Assembly (NCBI GenBank): GCA_963713695.1
Contig: CAVQMU010000005.1
Coordinates: 372,001-436,000, forward strand
DNA from: Rhodoblastus sp963713695
GTDB lineage: Bacteria > Pseudomonadota > Alphaproteobacteria > Rhizobiales > Beijerinckiaceae
Direction: 5' to 3'
DNA: 64,000 bases
The notes under the pieces are model-generated. The model worked only from the letters and a program-made list of their open reading frames with translations. It made no database searches and had not been told where the DNA came from. Of the stretch, positions 59,020-64,000 are shown piece by piece. Within the stretch, counting starts at the first letter, position 1, and each line of letters begins with the position of its first letter. A program made the position numbers and the translations under genes.

Positions 59020-59034
59020 GGAGCCGATGGTGGG

Positions 59035-59307
59035 ATGAATTCAGAAGCCGAGCGGCAGCGTCTCGACAGATGGTTATGGCATTCGCGGATGGTCAAGACG
59101 CGTCCGATGGCGGTCGAATTGGTCACACAAGGCTTTGTGCGCGTAGACGGGAAAAGGATCGAGCAGCCTGCAAGGCTTGTAGCCGCTGGCAATATACTCA
59201 CGATAGCGCTTGAGCGTCGAATTGTGGTGCTTGAAATTCTCGGCTGCGCCGAGCGTCGCGGATCTTACCCGGAAGCGTGCAAGCTATACCGTTTGATCGA
59301 ACATTAA
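59035..59307 (+). CDS. S4-domain RNA-binding protein, Hsp15-like
   Basis: A 90-residue S4 domain: QRLDRWLWHSRMVKTRPMAV, ELVTQGFVRVDGKRIEQPAR and ILTIALERRIVVLEILGCAE. Hsp15 recycles stalled 50S subunits carrying nascent chains. It lies 15 bases after the GNAT-like gene in the same direction. The usual alphaproteobacterial partners fdxA and carD are elsewhere in the window. Confidence 0.87.
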   Translation: MNSEAERQRLDRWLWHSRMVKTRPMAVELVTQGFVRVDGKRIEQPARLVAAGNILTIALERRIVVLEILGCAERRGSYPEACKLYRLIEH

Positions 59308-59314
59308 AGACTTA

Positions 59315-59342
59315 GGCGCGCCCGCCCGAAGGCCGGCGCGCC
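59315..59342. terminator. Inverted repeat between convergent S4 gene and mcd
   Basis: GGCGCGCC occurs at 59315-59322 and 59335-59342 (itself palindromic) around CGCCCGAAGGCC. It sits between convergent stops and could form a strong bidirectional hairpin; there is no T run. Confidence 0.5.
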
Positions 59343-59350
59343 GAAATCGG

Positions 59351-61030
59351 TCAGGCGCCGCCTTCGAGCAGGCGCCGGGCGATGACCTGAGCCTGGATTT
59401 CAGCGGCGCCTTCGAAAATATTCAAGATGCGGGCGTCGCAGAGGACTCGCGAAACAGGATATTCTAGAGCGAAGCCGTTGCCGCCATGGATCTGCAGGGC
59501 GTTATCGGCGGCGGCCCAGGCGACGCGCGCGCCGAGCAGCTTGGCCTGCCCAGCTTCGAGATCGCAGCGCTTGCCCGCATCCTTCGCGCGGGCGGCGAAA
59601 TAGGTGAGCTGGCGAGCGATATGCACTTCGACCGCCATCATGGCGATCTTGTCGGCGACGCGCGGGAAATGCACCAGCGCTTTGCCGAATTGTATGCGCT
59701 CCTTGGCGTAGCGCAGCGCGAGCTCCATCGCCGATTGGGCGACGCCAACGGCGCGGGCCGCCGTCTGGATGCGCGCGCCCTCGAAGGTCTGCATCAGCTG
59801 CTTGAAACCCTGACCCTCCACGCCGCCAAGCAGGTTCTCAGCCGGAACCTCGAAACCGTCAAAGGCGATTTCATATTCCTTCATGCCACGATAGCCGAGC
59901 ACCTCGATCTCGCCGCCGGACATGCCCTTGGCCGGGAAAGGCGTCTGGTCGTCGCCGCGAGGCTTTTCCGCGAGCAGCATGGACAGGCCCTTGTAGCCAG
60001 GCTCGTTCGGATTGGTGCGGGTCAGGACGGTCATCAGATCCGCGCGGACCGGATGCGTAATCCAGGTCTTGTTGCCATTGACGACATACATGTCGCCTTC
60101 CCGTACGGCGCGGGTGCGCAGCGATGCAAGGTCCGAACCTGTGTTGGGCTCCGTGAAGACGGCGGTTGGCAGGATTTCGCCCGAGGCAATCTTCGGGAGG
60201 TATTTCGCTTTCTGTTCCGGCGTGCCGCCGCAAAGGATCAGTTCGCCGGCGATTTCCGAGCGCGTGCCGAGCGAGCCGACGCCGATATAGGCGCGCGAAA
60301 GTTCCTCGGTAACGACGCACATGGCCACCTTGCCGAGGCCCATACCGCCGAATTCTTCCGGAATGGTGAGGCCGAAAACGCCGAGATCTGCCAGGCCCTG
60401 GATGATCTCGAGCGGAATATATTCGTTCTTCAAATGCCATTCGTGCGCATGGGGCAGCACTTCCGCCGCCGCATATTTGCGGATTTCCTCGCGTATGGCT
60501 TCCAGCGTCTCGTCAAGGCCAGGGGCGCCGACCGTCGCCGAGGCTTCCGCGTGATCGACGAGATCGACGAGCCGGGCGCGATTGGCGACCGTATTTCCGA
60601 CGGCGATCAAGGTTTCTATCGCGGCGATGCGGCTCGCCAAAATCCTTTCACTGGAAAGGCCGAAATCGCTCAGGCGCACGAATTCGCCCTGGCTCATGGG
60701 AATGCCGCCGAAAATCTGCGCGAGATATTCGCCGACGCCGATGCGGGTCAATAAGTCTTCGGTTTCGCCAAAGAGCCCTTCGCCCTGCATGCGTTCTGCG
60801 TAGGCCAGCATTTCGCGGACCAATTCGACGTAAGTGGCGAACCACGCGAGGCCATGAGCGGCATGCTGCTCCCTTTCGATGAGGGCGCTGGACAGTTTGC
60901 CGTTTTCGCTGACCTTGCTTCGGACGCTCGCAACGGCTTCTTCATAGAGGGCTTCAATGGCGAGGGTCGCATTGCGGCCTAGTTCAAAAAAGTCGGCGGT
61001 GGCGATCGCGCTGGCGGCCTGCGTCATCAT
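59351..61030 (-). CDS. mcd: (2S)-Methylsuccinyl-CoA dehydrogenase of the ethylmalonyl-CoA pathway
   Basis: A 559-residue flavoprotein. Residues 1-170 form the extra helical N-terminal domain of Mcd (HGLAWFATYVELVREMLAYA, EYLAQIFGGIPMSQGEFVRL). The rest is an acyl-CoA dehydrogenase: LTIPEEFGGMGLGKVAMCVV, AVFTEPNTGSDLASLRTRA, WITHPVRADLMTV, GYRGMKEYEIAFDGFEVP and the QIHGGNGFALEYPVSRVL FAD-binding block. Mcd oxidises methylsuccinyl-CoA to mesaconyl-CoA during acetyl-CoA assimilation, the route used by many serine-cycle methylotrophs and other isocitrate-lyase-negative alphaproteobacteria. The N-terminal domain is what separates it from ordinary acyl-CoA dehydrogenases. The other pathway genes are not in the window. 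The gene is intact. Confidence 0.87.
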   Translation of the reverse strand: MMTQAASAIATADFFELGRNATLAIEALYEEAVASVRSKVSENGKLSSALIEREQHAAHGLAWFATYVELVREMLAYAERMQGEGLFGETEDLLTRIGVGEYLAQIFGGIPMSQGEFVRLSDFGLSSERILASRIAAIETLIAVGNTVANRARLVDLVDHAEASATVGAPGLDETLEAIREEIRKYAAAEVLPHAHEWHLKNEYIPLEIIQGLADLGVFGLTIPEEFGGMGLGKVAMCVVTEELSRAYIGVGSLGTRSEIAGELILCGGTPEQKAKYLPKIASGEILPTAVFTEPNTGSDLASLRTRAVREGDMYVVNGNKTWITHPVRADLMTVLTRTNPNEPGYKGLSMLLAEKPRGDDQTPFPAKGMSGGEIEVLGYRGMKEYEIAFDGFEVPAENLLGGVEGQGFKQLMQTFEGARIQTAARAVGVAQSAMELALRYAKERIQFGKALVHFPRVADKIAMMAVEVHIARQLTYFAARAKDAGKRCDLEAGQAKLLGARVAWAAADNALQIHGGNGFALEYPVSRVLCDARILNIFEGAAEIQAQVIARRLLEGGA

Positions 61031-61119
61031 GGCTCCTGAGGGGGTCTCGGCTGGCGAAAAGGGTGCTTTTGGGCGCTCTTATTGCCAGCCTTGGCGCCGC
61101 AGCGCAATATGCCTTGCGA

Positions 61120-63158
61120 TCAGGTCAGGCCCTTCTTTCGCAATACGGCGTCAAAGCGCGGGGGGCGACCGCGAAACAGAGCATAGGCCTCATTCGGGTC
61201 ACGTTGATTTCCGGCCGCGTAGATGTACTCAAGCAGCCGTCGCGCGACGGCTGGATCGAAAATGTCGCCCGCATCCTCAAAGGCTGCGAAACCGTCTGCG
61301 TCCAGCACTTCAGACCATAAATAGCTGTAATAACCTGCGGCATAGCCTTCGCCCGAGAAGATGTGGCTGAAATGCGCGAGACCATGCCGGGGAACGATTT
61401 CCCGGGGCATCGCAATGGCCTGCAATATATCCATTTCAGCCGCCCCGCTGTCATCCGGCGGCGCTGACCGGGAATGAAGCCGGAAATCGACATAGGCCGA
61501 ACCGAGAAATTCGACCGCGGCAAATCCCCCATTGAAATTTCGCGCTGCGATCACGCGATCAATCATGGCTGGAGGGATCGACGCGCCTGTTTCGCAGTGC
61601 AAGGCGAAAAGGCGCAAAATTTCGGGCTGCAAGGCCCAGTGCTCGAAAAGCTGAGACGGAAGCTCGACAAAATCCGTCGGCGTCGCCGTTCCGCTCATTG
61701 ATGGATAAACGACGTCCGAGAGCATGCCGTGCAAGGCGTGGCCAAATTCGTGAAAGAGGGTCAGGACCTCGGTCAAATTGAGCAGCGAAGGCCGATTATC
61801 GCCGGGCTTCGGGAAATTGAGGACGTTGACGACGATCGGCCGCTCCTCGCCGCCAAGCTTTTTCTGACCCCGGAAATTGGACATCCAGGCACCCGACCTT
61901 TTTGAGCTGCGGGCATGATAATCGCCCAGAAAGACGGCGACATGATCGCCGTTGCGGTCGAGAACCTCGTAGGCGCGGACGTCGGGATGATAGAGGGGCA
62001 GGTCGTCGCGTCGGACGAAGCGCAGACCGAACAGTTTTTCCGCGCAGTAGAAGGCCGCCTCGATCATGCGGTCGAGCTGGAAATAGGCCGAAAGCTCGCC
62101 CTGGTCGAGATCGTAACGCTCGCGACGCAGCTTTTCGGCATAGAAACGCCAGTCGGACGCAGCGATCCGGGAGTTGGCGCCCTCCGCATCGGCGACTTGC
62201 TGGAGGGCGGCGCATTCTTCGATCGCCTTGGCTCGCGCCGGCAGCCAGACGCTATCAAGCAAGTCCACGGCCGCCTTGGGCGAACCGGCCATGGTCGGCT
62301 CCAGCTTGAAATCCGCAAAAGTCGCATAGCCCAGCAATCGCGACCTTTCCTGCCGCAGTCGCAAAATCTCACCGATGAGCGGTCGATTGTCCGTCGCTCC
62401 CTCACGCGCGCCGCGCGCAATCCAGGCCTTGAAAAGCTCTTCGCGTAAGTCGCGCCTCTCGCCATGGCTCAAGAAAGGTTCGACGCTGGACCGCGACAAG
62501 GTGAGGGCGAAAGGCTTTGTCGTTCTGCGCTCGACGGCCGTCTGCGCCGCAGCTGAGCGAGCGTCGTCCGGAAGCCCGGCGAGATCGGCCCCGTCCAGCT
62601 CCATGATGAAATGCAATTCATCCGCCAGGACGTTTTGCGCGAATTGCAACTCAAGGCTTGCCAATCTTTCGGCGATTTCTGCGTAACGACCGCGATCCGA
62701 GCCTTTCAGAAGGGCGCCGGTCCGGACGAAGCTTTTGTAAGTCAATTCCAGCAAACGGGCCTGCTCGCCGGTCATGGCCAGTTCGTGGCGGCGCTCGTAA
62801 AGAGATGCGATGCGGGCGAAAAGCGCCGCGTTGAGTGAGATGGCCGCATAATGCCCCGCCAGTCGCGGCGATATTTCACGTTCAATCGCGCGCAATTCTT
62901 CGGTCGAAATCGGTTGAGCGAGAGATTCCAGAAGACGCCACCAATTTTGTTCAGAGCCTGACCGGCGAGTTCCAGTGCGTCTATCGTGTTGGCGTAATCT
63001 GGGACGGCAGGGTTTTGGACGATCGCGTCAATTTCCTCGTCGTGCTCGTGCAAGGCGGCCTCAAAGGCCGGACGGTAATGGTCCGTCCCGATTTGCATAA
63101 AAGGAGGCAGGGCGAAGGGCGCCGTCCAGGCTGCCAAAAGTGGATTTTGCGCGTTCAT
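61120..63158 (-). CDS. dcp: M3-family zinc oligopeptidase / peptidyl-dipeptidase (one indel)
   Basis: About 680 residues after adding one base near 62917-62921. The N-terminus MNAQNPLLAAWTAPFALPPF matches M3A peptidases. The active site is TLFHEFGHALHGML (HExxH plus the downstream Glu in TPTDFVELPSQLFEHW). EGYAAGYYSYLWSEVLDADGFAAF is also diagnostic. Members cleave dipeptides from, or digest, short cytosolic peptides; Dcp versus OpdA cannot be separated by eye. The ATG at 63158 follows GGAGACAAGGA. The break lies at WNLSS...AQPISTEEL, outside the active site. Confidence 0.88.
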
Positions 63159-63297
63159 TCCTTGTCTCCGATCGCTCCACACATAGGGCGCGCGGCGTCG
63201 CGCCGCCAGTTTGCCGCGCCGAGCTTACGATGCGGTCAAATTTGCTGCTAGAACGAAGCCGGTCCGATTCCTCGGACTGAAGGCAATGGATTTCGTA

Positions 63298-64000
63298 TGC
63301 GAAATTTGATCCGCTTGGTCCTGGAAAGCGCAAAAAACTTCGAAAAAGATGATGGCTACGCCATGGCCAGCCATATCGCCTTGTCGGGCCTGACGGCGAT
63401 TTTTCCGTTTTTGATATTCGTCACCAGCCTTGCGGGTTTTTTTGGCGCGCAGCCGCTCGCTGACGAGGCTGCAAAGGCTTTTTTCGAAATATGGCCGCCA
63501 CGCGTCGCCGATCCGATCCTGAGCGAAATTCACAATGTGCTGAGCGCCCGACACGGCGGCCTTCTGACGATCAGCGCCGTTCTCGCCGCCTATTTCTCAT
63601 CGAGCGGAGTAGAGGCTCTTCGAACAGGGCTCAATCGCGCTTATGGCGCGCGTGAATTGCGGCCCTGGTGGCGGCTGCGCCTGCAATCCGTCGCCTATGT
63701 TTTCATTGGCGCCCTGGCTTTGTTGTCCCTGGCGTTTCTGCTGATCCTGGGTCCGATTGTCTGGACGGCTGTCGTCGCCAGGGCGCCCGCGCTCAATGCT
63801 TTGAACAATATTGTCGCAATCGGACGTTATGGCGTGGCGACCGTCATTCTGCTTGCCGCCCTTGTTATCGCCCACCGGGTCCTGCCGAATGAAAAACTGT
63901 CGCTGAAGCAAACTGGGCCGGGCATCGCCCTGACCTTTGCAGCCTGGATGGTCTTCGCTCAGGCGTTCAGTTACTACCTCGGACGTTTCGCCTTAAATTA
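63298..64000 (+). CDS. YihY/UPF0761 family inner-membrane protein, N-terminal part (runs off window)
   Basis: 234 codons are present from the ATG at 63298. The family start MASHIALSGLTAIFPFLIFVTSL-type segment is clear, followed by FSSSGVEALRTGLNRAYG, ELRPWWRLRLQSV and more helices; at least five hydrophobic segments are visible. This was once called ribonuclease BN, which is now discounted. The function is unknown. The end lies past position 64000. Confidence 0.85.

Noticed and set aside
59486..60754. Plus-strand frame of 422 codons
   Set aside because: Antisense to mcd; an artefact of high third-position GC.

Overview
The window looks like the replication-origin region of an alphaproteobacterial chromosome. 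The organism is most likely a Hyphomicrobiales (Rhizobiales) member, plausibly Beijerinckiaceae/Methylocystaceae. The evidence is GC-rich coding sequence, the hemE-linked origin layout with a CtrA-type site, an rho-mnmE-mnmG-rsmG-parA-parB-holA-lptE-leuS run with parS sites, RegB/RegA, an OlsB-type ornithine-lipid acyltransferase, CobS/CobT, CenR with its cyclic-nucleotide partner, and a methylsuccinyl-CoA dehydrogenase of the ethylmalonyl-CoA pathway. The genus is an inference. No tRNA, rRNA, CRISPR array, transposase or prophage gene was recognised.

Layout. 1-2.4 kb: mltA (cut by the window edge), a Tim44-like gene, fxsA and secB. 2.4-6.7 kb: olsB, a hybrid histidine kinase and comM, all on the minus strand. 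6.9-11 kb: a lytic transglycosylase and an ABC importer with no binding protein in view. 11-19.2 kb: mutS, divergent from maeB, then argG and a membrane-anchored TAXI protein. 19.4-23.4 kb: typA with a hairpin leader, then regB and regA. 23.4-25.3 kb: hemJ and hemE on the minus strand, then the putative oriC. 25.3-30.5 kb: ppsR, coaE, dnaQ, an AT-rich 860-bp gap, dnaA and cobU. 30.8-37.9 kb: rho, parS, mnmE, mnmG, rsmG (with a second parS), parA and parB. 37.9-42.9 kb: holA, lptE, leuS and yggS. 42.9-49.8 kb: an L,D-transpeptidase, cenR, a cNMP-binding protein, xthA, lolA, ftsK with an upstream CtrA-type box, and carD. 50.3-64 kb: fdxA, cobT/cobS, a J-domain protein, bolA, a D,D-carboxypeptidase, a CobW-type GTPase, a GNAT/FemAB-like protein, an S4 protein, mcd, an M3 peptidase and yihY (cut by the window edge).

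How the genes fit together. The centre is a replication, segregation and cell-cycle hub: oriC, dnaA, dnaQ, holA, parABS, ftsK and two matched CtrA-type sites. It sits among core translation (leuS, mnmE, mnmG, rsmG, typA), envelope (mltA, lptE, lolA, D,D- and L,D-peptidoglycan enzymes, cenR) and redox or tetrapyrrole functions (regBA, hemE, hemJ, cobSTU). Compared with the usual alphaproteobacterial order, the block hemJ-hemE-oriC-ppsR-coaE-dnaQ appears inverted in place.

Major caveat. About eighteen genes, several of them normally essential (leuS, argG, parA, parB, mutS), are interrupted by single-base indels. Most are one-base duplications that restore the full family sequence when removed. 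This pattern fits uncorrected sequencing or assembly error much better than gene decay, so these entries are given as whole genes with the break positions stated.
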